Assembly (NCBI RefSeq): GCF_033473495.1
Contig: NC_088937.1
Coordinates: forward strand, 248,001 to 312,000
Direction: 5' to 3'
Length of the DNA: 64,000 nt
Origin: Cercospora beticola
Taxonomy: Eukaryota; Ascomycota; Dothideomycetes; Mycosphaerellales; Mycosphaerellaceae
Part shown: positions 12,077-24,967 of the stretch, piece after piece
How the letters are laid out: each line of letters begins with the position of its first letter
How positions within the stretch are numbered: position 1 is the first letter of the stretch
Translations under genes and position numbers: made by a program
Notes under the pieces: generated by a model
The model's database searches: none
What the model was told of the DNA's origin: nothing
What the model saw: only the letters and a program-made list of their open reading frames with translations

Positions 12077-14005
12077 AACCTCTCTAGCTTTATATATTTG
12101 CCTTAGTACTATAATATCGATTATTAAGCGTTTCTCCTTAGTAGTACCGAGCTTAACTATATATTCGTAAAGCGAGAGTAAGTTAGTATAGACGATTAAT
12201 AGTAAGGCTAGTTTGTCTAGTTACTATAAGATTATAGATAGAGTAGTATTAATACTAAATACTATATTAATACTATAGCTAATAGTATATATCTCTAATA
12301 TAAGGACTAAGCGTATTACGCGTTTACTCTTAGTTAAGCTCTAATAGACAATATTACTAGTTATAGTAAATAAGCTAGTAGCGTTTAATTCGGTACTAAT
12401 AACGATTAGGTAACCGATTTATAACGAGAAGTCCTTATTATTCGCGAATAAGCTATTAATAAAGATATATAACGCTATCGAATTAAGGTTTAGTAGTTAG
12501 TATATTAAACTATAGTTAAGGTTATTTATTTGCTATTAGATTCGCTTATTAAGGGCCTTAATATCGTTAGAGGTTAGTATCTTTAATTAAGCTACTACTA
12601 AGAGGTTAAAAGTAGCTTCTAGTTAATATATAGACGCTAGGTAAGCGCCTCGTACTCGTTATACTATATAGCTATCGACGTTATAAATAAAGCTAAGTTA
12701 TTTACCTTATCCTTTTAGTATAATATAGATATTATCGTTATCTAGTAATATAGTATATCTATTAAAGGTTAAGAGCGTATTAGCTATTAGTTATTCCTTA
12801 GGTTTGCTTATAAATATAAGGTACTTAGCCTCTATATACTAGAACTCTTAGTTAGCGAGGATTAGCGTATTATCGGTTTATATTCCGACGATTCTAGTTC
12901 TAGGTAATTCCGAGATAGTAATTAGCAAGTATAGATTAAACAAGCTAGTTACTATATAGAGTTTATCCTTATAGTAGTTACTATACGTATTAAACTAATA
13001 GGTGCCTAATTCCGCTAGTCTATAGAGTAGTAGGACGACTCTTATAATTATTCTATAGTAGTCGTATTCTAGTTCTTTAGGTAATAACGCTAAAACGACT
13101 CGGTTTAGTTCGGTAGTTAACTAGGTATATACTTAGCTAATATCGCGTAATTCTAGCGTAAAACCTTACTTAATTAGACTCGTAGCTAGGCTAATAAATT
13201 ACTTACTATAATACTCGCTAGATTATCGGTAACTATATTAGAATCGTTTCCTTATTATATTTATTATATCCTTAAATAATAAGCTTTAATTTCTCGTAGA
13301 GTTATCCGTTCCTCCGCTTCTTAACCTTATAGACTATATATAATTTAAATAGTCGGTAGTTACTATATCTCTAGTAGTCGTAAGGTTTAAATACGATAAC
13401 TTAGTTAATTAGCCCTTTAATCTCTACTTTAGTTAATACCTTAAATAGACGGCCTAGTTCTATAATAACCTTAGTAGCTCTTAGTTTAATTAATTCGTTT
13501 ATAGTATACTATTCCTTAGTATTAACTATAGTAGTCGCTTCCGCTAGTATTAGTTTTAGCTTATTCTTTAATCCTTTTAGCCTTCTACGTTTCCGAGGTA
13601 CTATTAGAGGTTCTAGCTCGTAGTTACTATCGTTATTAGTAGGTTCTAGTTAATTAGGTTCTAGTTTACTAGCCTCTATATTATCGTTACTATTACTTAG
13701 GTATAGCTTAACTAAGGTAATCCTAAATCGGGTTAGTCTACTAGGTAACTCTATAGTATAGTCTTCGTTCTTAATATAGTTTAGTAGGTAAGAGCTAGTC
13801 TATTAACCTAATTTATACTAAACGAGTACTTTATCTCCTAGTAGTAGTTTCTTTACTACGAGTAAATTAGAGCTATTACGAGTATTTAGAGTATTACGGA
13901 TTAAACGTTCTAATTAAAGGCGTTTAAGTTTAGCTATAGCCTTTTAAATAGCGAGAGCTCGTTACTTAATATTAGGTATAGAGGTACTTATTAATAGTAG
14001 TTATA

Positions 14006-14010
14006 GATAG
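14006..14010. repeat. Target-site duplication GATAG, left copy
   Basis: GATAG immediately precedes the LTR at 14,011 and is repeated at 20,809-20,813 directly after the LTR ending at 20,808. Confidence 0.85.
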
Positions 14011-14206
14011 TATAAGGAGTAGAATATAGTAATATATTAAGCGCCTCTAGACTCCCCGTCTAGAGATATTAAGAATAATTCTTGCCTTCTTAGTTTATAT
14101 ACGTTCTGTGTACTTTTATCCTACGCTAAGCATAAGCGGCACTAGCCGTTATATCTTAACGCCTAATAAGCTACGCCTCTCGAGCTATATACTACTAGCT
14201 CTTATA
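14011..14206 (-). repeat. Gypsy LTR, copy D (196 bp)
   Basis: It begins TATAAGGAGTAG and ends CTAGCTCTTATA, aligns end to end with the LTR at 20,613-20,808, and is preceded by GATAG. Confidence 0.88.
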
Positions 14207-14555
14207 ACTATCTCCTCCCTCTAATAGAGCTGCCTTAGCTCGGAGAGGAGACTATATATCTCCGTCGTCTTAGTATAGTATCTAGTACGTTCGTGCTACT
14301 TCTTACGTACGTAAATGTTAAGTCGAGCCTTAGTTCGTAGCTAGTTACTATATAGCAACCCTCCGTAGTAACGGGCTTATTAACGGTACGTACTATTAGC
14401 GCTCGCGCTATAAGGCGCCGGTATACTATAAATTCGTCGTATACCCTTTATATGTTTTCTCTATTAACTATCTATATTTAGTAAGCTCTATATATCCGAC
14501 TCGTACTATATACTTAACTATCTAGTACTTCCCTTATATACGACCTATAAGCAAT

Positions 14556-15483
14556 ATACCTCCTAGGAGAGCTGCCGCCGCTCCCGCCGCCTCGGCCGCT
14601 AACTGCGACCCTCGTATAGTAGAAGACCTGCCGAAGGCAGAGGATAACGACTGCTAGCGCTGCCTCCTATACCTCGTAGATCGTAAGTCGCGTAGTTCGT
14701 ATACGTATCGTATACTTCGAGTCTACTAACTTCTTATACCTAGCCGTCGAGCTATACTATAATAGCGATATAAAGCTCGGCTAGTAGCTAAACTATATTC
14801 GCTACGCTAGGTCTAACTATAAGTATGTCCGTATTACTAATACCGACCTTATAAAGCAGGCGTAGCGCGCGCGCTACTACCGCTGCCTACTACGTACGAG
14901 CACGCGCGCCGTACGCTACTAGTAGCTCCGCCGACGCCTCGATAACGTAGGCGAGGCTATCGCCGCTACTCTTAAGCGCCTATAGAGCAACTCGGGTAAG
15001 TCTGCCGGTATCTTCTCTACGCCGAAGAAGGCTAGCGAGGCGCTAGCTACTAGTATACTCTCCGCTAACGAGCTCGTAGCGATAAGTATAGGCCTCGCTA
15101 TCTAGCGTAGTATATTCGAGCTAGAGTACGAGGTATGTCTTATATCCTACTAGTCGCTTGCTTATACCGTATAGTACTAATTTATATAATAGAAGCTCTG
15201 CTTACTTAGCGCCTCTAGCGAGGCTCTAGACCTTGCCGTCGCCTCCGCCTACTCCGGCTAGTCTACTTAGGACGAGGGAGAGCTCTCCGAGCTCGAGGCG
15301 GATAATAAGAAGAAAAGTAAGGAGGAGGATAATAATATAGACTTAGGCGTAGGCGGCGAGTAGCCTACGGACCTCGCGCTCCTCTTCTGCTAGGCTCTTG
15401 CGGTACTTTTACGTCTCGCCGGCCCTAGGCTATATACTTCTATTACGCGTAGTATACGCTATACCTACGGGTACTATAAATAA
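14556..15483 (+). pseudogene. Plus-strand accessory reading frame of the gypsy element (copy D)
   Basis: This is the equivalent of 5322-6249 in element B. The start codon is ATA instead of ATG, a RIP change. The downstream frame from 14,953 to the TAA at 15,481-15,483 is again free of stops other than RIP-type TAG/TAA, with the same one-base frame offset from the upstream start. The part reading STPKKASEALATSIL is preserved. Function unknown. Confidence 0.35.
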
Positions 15484-15665
15484 ATGCCTTCTCTCCTCTC
15501 GTAACGTCTTAGTTTTTTAAATTCTCGTATCTTAGCGATACTTATATCTTAGCGAGGCTTAGCGTTTAGAATTCTTAGAATTCTCCGCTATTCTACTAAC
15601 TACTAGTATTACTATTTCTTCCGCGGTTTCGCCTTATATACGGGCTACTTAGTTTCGCGTTGCGC

Positions 15666-18600
15666 CTCGAATACGTTAAGTGCCTCGTAATCTCCGATAT
15701 ATTCTACCGGCTCCTAGGTATCGTATTCCTCCGGCTACTTACGCTATCGAACTAGGTACTTCCTTACGCCTTTCTCTACGTAGCTTTCTAGTATCCTCTC
15801 GACTTCCTATTCGCCTTACTCGTCTACGAGTAGTAGGCTAGTATCCTACGTATCGCCGCCTCGCTAGAGTTCTAAGAGAGATACGTAGAAGATATTATAA
15901 ATCTGCGAGCTAGTTAGTAGAGCTAGGCGGTACGCCTGCTTTCCGACTGCGTTAATAACCTTAAATAGTCTAGCGAATTTGTCTGCTAGCTTCTTCGATA
16001 GTACCTTTAACCGGAGGTTCTTTATAGATAATAGGACTAAGTCGCTAACCTTAAATTCTATCGGCTAGTGCTTCTAATTAAAGTACTTAGCCTAAGATTT
16101 GCTTGCTTATTGCTAGCGCTTAGTTAGCTCTTCGTAGTTCCGCTTTAACCTCTCTATAGTATCCTTCGCTACCGGTATCTCTCCTCGAAGAAGCGCGTCC
16201 CGAGCTTCGTCTACGTCCCTCTTGCGCGTTTCTATAGAAAGGTCTAGATTAAACCTATATACTACTCGAAATAGCGATATCTTAAGCGTAGTATTCGCGC
16301 TATTATTATACGCGAATTCCGCTAATAATAGAATAGACGCCTAGTCGTCCTGTCGCTTACTATAATAGATACGTAAGTACTGCTTAAGCGTCTAGTTTAC
16401 GCGCTCGGTTTAACTATTAGTCTGCGGGTAGAATATAGTGCTTAGCCTACGTTTAATATACGTCTCGTAGTAGAAGTCTAACTAGAACTAGCTAGTAAAG
16501 ACTAAGCCTCTATCGCTTACGATACTAGCTAGTACGCTATATAGTCGTATTATCTCGTTAAGCAGAATATCCGTAAGCTCTACGCTAGTATAGCGCTTTA
16601 TCGTTCGGACGAAAGTTACTATCTTTAAGTAACGATCTACGATTACGAGGATCGCGTCGAAGATACGGCTGTTCTACTTGCTAGGTAGAAGATCCGTAAT
16701 AAAGTCTATAGATAAATCCTTCTAAGAACGGTTAGGTAATAGGAGCGTAGCTATCTTACTATAGAGGCGATAGCGCCTCGCTTTTGCCTTCTAATAGCTA
16801 CTATACTACTCGACGTACTACCTTATATCGTTGCTAACCTCCGGCTACTAGTACTTCCGCTTAACTAACTCTACTATCTTATCCTTACTAAAATAGCCCG
16901 CTAGGACATCGTCGTAGTATATATAGATTACCTACATCTATAATACTAGGTCGTTCGGTAGGTATAGAGCCTCTCTCTAGTATATATAGCTATCCTTAAC
17001 GGTATATTTCTCGCTCGCTACGCCTTCGTATTCGGCCTACTCGTATAGTACTTTTGCTTTCGGATCGAGCTATACTAATATAGCGGCATATCTAACAATT
17101 ATATCCGAGACGTTAGCGTACGGCTGCTCTTATATAGTAATAGCGCTAGCGACTCGCAAGGGCAGAATAAAGCTAAACGGACGAACCGAACGGTTAGCTA
17201 CTGCCGTAATATACCTACTATTAGGCAACGCTACCCCGCCGCTCTTAGCCGCTGCCGTAACTACCTTTAGGGTATCTAACTAAGCCTAGCAAGTAGCTTT
17301 TATACGGGCAATAACTAGGCCGCTTACGGGTATAGTGCTCTATACCTAGAGTTTCTGCTATAGTAATAGTAGGAGGTTACTTATCTCCTTCGCCTCTTAT
17401 ATATAGTCGCTACGTCTAGATAGCGTATCGGCTAGGTTAAGCTTGCTAGCTCGATAGCTAATAGTAAAATTAAAAAGGGCGAGGAATGTCGCCTACCTTA
17501 CTTGTCTACCCGTTAGCTACTTAACGCCTATAAACCCCTTAAGGTTAGCGTAATTAATAAGTACCTTAACCTTATACGTAGCGCCTTCGAAGTATAGTCG
17601 CTACGCCTTAAATGCCTTAACTACCGCGAGTAGTTCCTTATCGTAAACCTTATAGTTATATTTAGCGTTAATTATCTTCTATAAGAAGAAGGCAATTAGA
17701 TGCTATTCTGCTTCGAATAGTTAGCTTAGGATACCGGCTACTACGAAGTCGGAAGCGTCGGTTTCGACTCGTAGGCGTAGCGTAGAGTTAAAGTATCTTA
17801 GTAGCGGTATAGTCTAAAATCGATTCTTTAGCTTATAGAACGCCTGCTCCTTAGCTACTTCCTACTTAATTAGCCCTAGCTTCTTTCTATCCTTTGTACT
17901 CTTTAATAGCGCTATTAAAGGTACTATAACCCTCGAATATCCGAAGATAAATCGACGGTAGAAGTTCGCGAATCTAAGGAAGGATTAAACCTCTATTAGC
18001 GTAGTTAGAGTTAGCTATAAGGCGATTGCGGCTACCCTGCTTAGGTCTATCGCTACGCTACTAGTAGTTACTACGAATCTAAGGAAGTCGACCTTTTTCT
18101 AGAAGAACTTATACTTAGAACGCTATATATAGAGTCTAAACTTACGGAGCCTCTTAAGTATAGCGTATACGTCTCGTACGTGTTCCTCGCGTATCCTACT
18201 ATAGATTAGGATATCGTCTAGGTATACTATATAGCTTATATCGACTAGCTCTACTAGCGTACGGTTAATATATACTTAGAACGTCGCTAGTATGTTCGTT
18301 AAGCCGAAAAGCATTACCTTATACTAGAAATAGCTATAGCGCGTACGGAACGTAGTCTTCTAGCGGTTACTTAGCTTAATCCGAATACGGTAGTACGTAT
18401 CGGCTAAGTCTAAGGACGTAAACTATACGGCTCCTATAAGCCTATCTAGCGTCTTACTAATTAGAAGTAGTAGATGCCGGTTCTTAATAGTAATCTCGTT
18501 TAGCCTATAGTAGTCGATATATAACCGTAGCTTACTATTCTTCTTTAGTACGAATAGGATAGGCGTACCTGCCTCGCTATCGGAACGCTCGATCTAATCG

Positions 18601-20612
18601 TACTCGAGTCCTATCTTTAGGTACTCCTTAAGCTCGTCTAATTCTCGCCCCGACTAGTAATATAGTAGGCGGAATAGTAGTATAGTTCTAGGCCGCAGGT
18701 TAATCGTATACTCTGCGCTATTAACTAGCTTGCTTCTTATTTCCTCTATCGGATTAAGAATATCGTTAAAACGACGGAACTCCTTAGGGATAGGCTTAAC
18801 CTTATCGCCTATCTTACTTAGGCTTACCGTAAATACTACTAGTGCCTTCTAAAGATCCTTAAAGAACTTATAGGCTTCTCGGACTTCGAACTTGCTAAAA
18901 CGATCGTTACTATATAGCTATTTATCTATAGCGCTACTAGCTAGTACGCGCTAAGTACGTCGCTATAGATAGCCTAAGATTACGTTAGGAGTTAGTATAT
19001 TATATATATAGAAGATGCTACCTATAGATCGCTCCTTACTACTAGAGTCTGCGATCCGTATACGTATATAGTGCGCACTATAATAGTGCCCTAATTTACC
19101 CGTAAAGGTAGTAACCGGCGGCAGGGCCGCATTCGGCCTTATTAGCAGGTTATGCTATAGCATAAAGGCCCTTAATATTATATTAATATCTATAGTATCG
19201 TCGAGAAGGAAAGCGGCCGGCTTGCTACCTAACTACGTTTCGACTTCTCCTTCTATACGCGTCGCTAGTACGCTCTAAACCGGTAGAGGGTTATCGCTAT
19301 CTAGTTTAGCGCCGGTAACTCGCGCGTTATCTCCGGCGCCTTAGCTTTTTTCGCTCTAAACTGCTCCTTTGCTACGGTTACTCTACGAACAGCCGGCTTA
19401 TTACCGTCTTTCCTAGAGTTCGGGCAGTTAGGACTAATATAGCTAACCTCGTTATATACGAAGTACGTAGGTTGCTAACTCTTGCCCTTGCCTTTGCCTC
19501 TATGTTTACTCTTCGGCTTGCCGCCGTAAGTATCGCGTTAGCCGCTAGTCGAACCGGAGGCTCCTTTATAAGGAGCGTCGCTATCGGTACGCTTACGCTT
19601 AGCCTGCTTATTCTCGGTATTACTATAATACGGCTTACGAGGCATAGCCTTCTTAGCTTACTCGAGGCGCCTTACTAGGGCGATAAGGTCGGTATACTTA
19701 TTAGGGACGATATAGTTCTTAATAATATCCTTACGTAGCGATAGCTTTAGTTTTGCGAGGAACTAGCGTACTAGCTGCGCCTTAGTATAATTACCTAACT
19801 AAGACTCTAGGTTACTAAGGTCTATTACGAACTATCGTACGCTCTAGCTCTTACTCTAGCGTATGTTCTCGTATTCTACGGTTACGAGAAGTATATAGTT
19901 CGCTTAATCTCCGACGATATCGTATAGGAATTAATAGAACCGAGACTAGGTATATCCTATAGGTAGAACGCCTAGGTGTTTATTATACTACGCCTCTTAC
20001 GCTTCGCCTACGAGGTATATAATACCCGTAATTACCTTCTAGTAATCCGTCGGAAACCTCTTTAGTATAGCTATAAAGTTTACCTCGAGAGTATAGATAA
20101 ATTCGCGTACCTCCTTTATAGTCTTACTCTTAAAGGGCTTAGGCGTACGTAGCTTAATAGACTCGTATAAGCTATACTTATTGCTTTCGGAACGTACGCC
20201 GCTTATATAACTTGCGGACGCGTCGCCTTACTAAGGTATCGGCTGTCCGAGGCCTAGCGCTATCGCGCTTAGCTATACTAGCAATTTAATTGTCTATACC
20301 TCTCTTAGTAAGCGTTCGTTCTTAGCCTTAAGAGTACGGATCTCTAGCTGTTCGCGTAACGCGTTATTTTTAGCTTAGAGGCGCCTACGTATTATATGCG
20401 CGTTACTAGCGTCGTCGGCATTATCTATATTCTCGTTCTATTCCTCTTTAGCTTATACTATTCCAGATTCTAATATCTCTTTAATATAGCCTAATAGCTA
20501 TCCGTCGTTCGGTGCGTCGTCGTCGCGATTAGTCCGCTAGGCAGATACGTTTCGCGTAAGTATAATAGGCCTTAATAGATCGCTACTCTCGATAAGGTAG
20601 AAGAATTATAAT
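15666..20612 (-). pseudogene. Gypsy gag-pol of element D/E, RIP-inactivated
   Basis: Same order as in element B: zinc knuckle (about 19,421-19,471), reverse transcriptase with the YLDD catalytic motif (18,195-18,227), and a C-terminal chromodomain (15,666-15,806) that would direct integration into heterochromatin in chromoviruses. The conserved chromodomain Trp positions are TAG. Limits are chromodomain end and LTR start. Integrase, protease and RNase H were not individually delimited. Confidence 0.75.
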
Positions 20613-20808
20613 TATAAGGAGTAGAATATAGCAATATATTAAGCGCCTCTAGACTCTCTGTCTAGAGATATTAAGAATAATTCTTGCCTTCTTAGTTTAT
20701 ATACATTCTGCGTACTTTTGTCCTACGCTAAGTATAAGCGGCACTAGCCGTTATATCTTAACGCCTAATAAGCTACGCCTCTCGAGCTATATACCGCTAG
20801 CTCTTATA
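20613..20808 (-). repeat. Gypsy LTR, copy E (196 bp)
   Basis: Second LTR of the full-length element. It starts TATAAGGAGTAG and ends GCTCTTATA, followed by GATAG. Confidence 0.88.
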
Positions 20809-20813
20809 GATAG
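20809..20813. repeat. Target-site duplication GATAG, right copy
   Basis: Exact repeat of 14,006-14,010. The copia body resumes after it. Confidence 0.85.
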
Positions 20814-23800
20814 GTACTAAATACTAGTAAGGTTAGTACTAAACCTCGAGGTCTAGTAGTATTATTAATAGCCTTAACTACTATTTATAGTACCGTATCG
20901 TTCGGAAGGTTAGTTTCCGATTTAATAATATCGAACGCTCGTCGTAGTAGTACGTAGTATCGTTCGACCTTACTAATACTATTATATACCTCTATAGGTA
21001 CCTTTTTAGTAGTAATATCTATAGCTACTATATACTACTAGAATTCGTCTATATAGAAGTTAGTACTAGCGTCGTAGATAATACGTTCCGGCAGTCCTTA
21101 GTAGACGTTAATCTAGTAGATACGTAAGGTATTCTAAACTATCTTAGTAGTTATATTAGGTAGGAATCGTATAGCTTAGAAAGTAGTAGCTATATTAACG
21201 ACGTATAGAACTAGTCGTTTAGGCTATCCGAGGTATATAATATTAATAATAACCTCCGTATTAAAGTTAATATTATCGTTACGGAGAGTAAATTTAAATC
21301 GCCTAGGTACTTATCTATAGAATTAGTATAACCTATAGTACTTAGTAATACGCTAGAGAGTATACTTATCGTATTTAGTACTAATTCGGTCTAGTACGGC
21401 GGCTAGCTTATTAATAGAGGGGTAGCCGAATCGGTAGTATAGTGTTCTTAACTCGCTCTTAGAGAGGTTATATATAGCTAGGTAGGTATATTCGTCGAGT
21501 AATAGCTAAGAGTAACTCTATTTATAAACGATAGGTATAGTAACCTTATATTCGCTTTAGATTAGTAGGTTCTTCCGGTTATTAAGTATAATATTAAGCT
21601 TATCTATATCTTATATATACTAGAGGAACGGTATATCGGTTAGAATAGCCTCGAACTAGATATCTCCGAATAGTATTAGTACGACGATAGATTCTAAGAA
21701 GGAGGCGTTACTAGCTCCGAATTTGATATAGTAAGTACCTTATATCGACTAGTTAAGCTTAATTTTAGGCCTTAATCGCTATAGAGCCTTAACCTAATTA
21801 ATTCTAGTAGTAGACACTCCGGAGGCTCCGGTATTAGGTAAGATACCTTAGAATATAGCGCTCGAATAGCAATTAGCTATAAAGATCTACTTAATTAGAA
21901 CTATAGTAGATAGCTTAGTAAATAGATCGTATAGAGTAAAAGTATAGTAGGTAGAATTATCTAATAGCGCTAAAAGTATTATTTTCGCTATCTCTAGTAT
22001 AATAGTACTAAACTCTATAAGGAATTATTAGCTATCTAATTAGTTAGAATCGTCGTTACTATTAGGTAATCCTTCGCCTTTATAATTAAAGAGGTACTAG
22101 TAGTATACTTAATTATCCTTAGTAAATCGTTCTCGTGCCTTATTACGTTCTTAGCGTATATAATTACTTAACTAATAACCTAGTTTATTATAGATAAAGT
22201 ACTTCTTCTATAGTTATCGTTACTAGTAGTTATTCTATTATTTTCGGTTACTATAAGAGTTACTCGTATTCCTTCTATATCGCCTATCGGTAATAAACTA
22301 GTTAGACGATTATATCTTATTAATATTTAACTAGGTAGTAATAGACGTTCGTATAGCGGTAATTAGAGCCTCTAATAACTCGTAGTTACCTAGTAATACT
22401 ACTTAATACTCCGGCCTATCTTAGTAAGTAAGGATAAGCTAGTTTATTATATTAGTATCGTACTAAAGTAAGATTAGTAGTCTAGGCTTAATAGTTATTA
22501 GGTTATCGTATATAGTTTAGAAATATTAAATTAGTAGCTTATCGGAGTTATTATAGCAAACCTTAGTTAGAGTAGTATTACGCTATTCCGATTAGTATTC
22601 TAGCTTTAAGTTACGCGTTTCGAAAGTATCTTAAATTAGGTAGTATACTTAGTTAAAAGTTATAGAGGTAGATATAATTCGTCGTTCCTATAACTCCTCT
22701 ACTCTTCTAGTTAGTATAGTATATATAATATCCTTCCGGCTTAATAGTAGTATATATAGCTAGTTATAGCGCTTATTAAACCGAATTAGGTAGGTTACTA
22801 GTATCTCGTATTTAGCTCCGGAATACTTCTTCTAATTAGTATAAAGCTTATTAAGGTTTATCGTAGCCTTGCCTTTATTAAACTCTAGAATTATAGTAGT
22901 TTGTCTTAGATTACTAGTAGAGTTTTAGTTCTAGCTAGAGTGTTCGTTCTAAGAGGTATAAGTAGAGTTACTAGCCGGTAGTAGTATTAGTTCTTAGCTT
23001 CTAAGAACTAGTTATTCTAGTAGGTTCTTAGAGTTAATCGTATCGCCGCTTACTAGTAGTACTAGTATTGCTATCGTTACTAGCCTTAGTACTAGTAAAC
23101 TAGTTACTTATCTCGAGGCTAATCGCTCCTTATATTAGCGAGACTATTATAGTTTAGTAGCTCGCTAAGAGCTATAAATTAATCGTTTATAAAAGCTAAG
23201 AGTATTACGTTATCGCTTTACCTCGTCTTCTAGCTAGAGTTAGTATTCTTCTAGTTCTAGCGCCTATCTAATACGTATTACTAGAGTTTATTTAGTAATT
23301 AAAACGAGAACTCCTCGGTAGCGTAGCGTATTAATTAGTTCGCGGAGTAATCGCCTATTAGTTACCTCCTATTACTCGCTAGTAAGATAGCTAAAAGTAT
23401 CTACGGCTTCTTTAAATAGCGCTCTATCGTAATAAAAGGTAAGGTTATTAAGGAAGCGTACGATCTAATTATAGATAACTTCCGGCGTCGCTTAATTATC
23501 TAGTTTAGTATACTTCTAGTTACTAGTATCGATTAAATTACTAAACTTCTATAGCTTCTCTAGTAGTTCCGATATTATCGTAGTATCGTTATTACTATAT
23601 ACGTACGTATAGTATAGTAGTAGCTACTCGGAGGTCCTAATAATACTATATATAGATAATCCTCTTTCGTATAGTTAATACTTCGTACTATAGATATTAA
23701 ATTAATCTAAAGGACGTAGGTTTTAGCGTCCTCTTTAGTAGCTATACGACTAAGATACTATACTAGTCGTAGTTTTGCTAAGAATTAGCCGTAATTAGAG

Positions 23801-23908
23801 GTTAATTAAGGTCCTAACGATACTATACGTAGGTTTAATCTCTTCCTAATTACGCTCTTCTAGCTAGCTAATTTACGTAAGAATTAATAAAGAACTTATA
23901 CTAATTAG

Positions 23909-24090
23909 TATAGATAGGCTTCTTAGTAGAGAGTATTTAGTTAGGTAATAAAAGATAGTATATAAAGATTAGTCTAATTCTATAGAAGATAGCGAACGAG
24001 CTAGCTCTATATACTACTACTAGAATAGAAGAACTAGTAGTTAGAGCTAATTCCGGTTTATACGAGGTAGCTACTATAGCTAAACCGATA
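23909..24090 (-). repeat. Copia LTR (copy iii), truncated
   Basis: It begins TATAGATAGGCTTC and follows the other copies up to GCTAAACCGATA, then stops at 24,090, about halfway through. The next base belongs to pol sequence of the opposite sense. A deletion across this junction would explain both the half LTR and the missing pol segment. Confidence 0.65.
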
Positions 24091-24410
24091 GTACCGAATT
24101 AAACGCTACTAGCTTATTTACTATAACTAGTAATATTATCTATTAGAGCTTAACTAAGAGTAAACGAGTAATATACTTAGTCCTTATATTAGAGATATAT
24201 ACTATTAGCTATAGTATTAATATAGTATTTAGTATTAATACTACTCTATTTATAATCTTACGGCGACTAGATAAACTAGCCTTACTATTAATCGTCTATA
24301 CCGATTTACTCTCGCTTTATAAATATATAGTTAAGCTTAGTACTACTAAGAAGAAACGCTTAATAATCGATATTATAGTACTAAGGCAGATATACGAAGC
24401 TAGAGAGGTT
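24091..24410 (+). mobile_element. Ty1/copia pol 3' end (element X, right part)
   Basis: The reverse complement of this stretch matches about 12,080-12,396, the region of the other copia copy next to its LTR, where the RNase H end of pol is expected. It is in plus sense and runs straight into a plus-sense LTR at 24,411. It is probably the other half of the element whose left part is 1-755, with about 585 bp of pol lost at the junction. Confidence 0.6.
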
Positions 24411-24771
24411 TATAAGGTACGCTAGATTAATAGTACTACTAACTCTACTAACTCTATAACTAAATTAATACCGAATAAGGCATTAACGACGCTTATTAAT
24501 TAAGGAACAATATTATATAACGTCTAAGGATAGGTTGAAAGGTAAACTAACTAGGTTCTAAACGATTTATACGAGAAAGAGAGATTGCTAGTATCGGTTT
24601 AGCTATAGCAGCCACCTCGCATAAACCGGAATCAGCCCTAACTGCCGGTTCTTCCGTTCCGGCAGTAGTATATAGAGCCAGCTCGTTCGCTACCTTCCAT
24701 AGAATCAGACATCTTTATTATACCGACTTTGACACTTGATCGAATACCCTCTGCAGAGGAGCCTACCCACA
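24411..24771 (+). repeat. Copia LTR (copy iv), half RIP-mutated, half nearly intact
   Basis: The 361 bp LTR starts TATAAGGTACGC and ends GAGCCTACCCACA, so the right end keeps the canonical CA while the left TG is TA. The left half has almost no CpA or TpG. From about 24,608 normal dinucleotides return. This is the right border of the transposon island. The GH92 start codon follows 197 bp later. Confidence 0.75.
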
Positions 24772-24967
24772 ATAGGCTTTGCTGAGCTTTGCAGCATTCC
24801 GACTGTATGGTTCTCGGGTCGTGCGCTCGTCGTAATTCGAGAAAGCAAGAATCACATCCGGAGCTGGTCAAGCAAGACAGACGTCCAGTCTCACTTTGGC
24901 AGAATCGCAGGTTGAAGAGTATCTGGCCTGCTCAAGCAGAAGAAGCAGAAAACTTTCAGACACAAGT

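Larger units (their letters stand above)
14011..20808 (-). mobile_element. Full-length Ty3/gypsy chromovirus (element D/E), 6,798 bp
   Basis: This is the structurally most complete transposon here: two 196 bp LTRs (14,011-14,206 and 20,613-20,808), a 5 bp target duplication GATAG, and all internal landmarks. On the minus strand, from right to left, it has a gag zinc knuckle at about 19,421-19,471 (reads YFVYNEVSYISPNC, Cys and His partly lost), the RT core VYLDDILIYSR at 18,195-18,227 and a chromodomain at 15,666-15,806. It sits inside the copia body, so it is younger than that element. It keeps more CpA/TpG than A/C but has many RIP stops and cannot encode a functional polyprotein. Confidence 0.85.
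12077..23908 (-). mobile_element. Ty1/copia element body (element Y), split by a gypsy insertion
   Basis: The internal region occupies 12,077-14,010 and 20,814-23,908, about 5 kb once the gypsy insert at 14,011-20,808 and one target duplication are removed. Coding sense is minus. Around 12,990-13,180 the reverse complement gives the copia RT core (ELRDIS, TELNRVVLALLPKEL, then RVVLLLYRLAELGT), with RIP stops. The gag and integrase side should lie toward 23.9 kb, but I could not define those domains by eye. LTRs are at 11,587-12,076 and 23,909-24,090. Confidence 0.65.

Noticed and set aside
1116..20808. Regularly recurring 194-196 bp blocks as a possible satellite or CRISPR-like array
   Set aside because: They are LTRs: inverted TATAAG/CTTATA ends, 5 bp target duplications and retroelement coding remnants between them.
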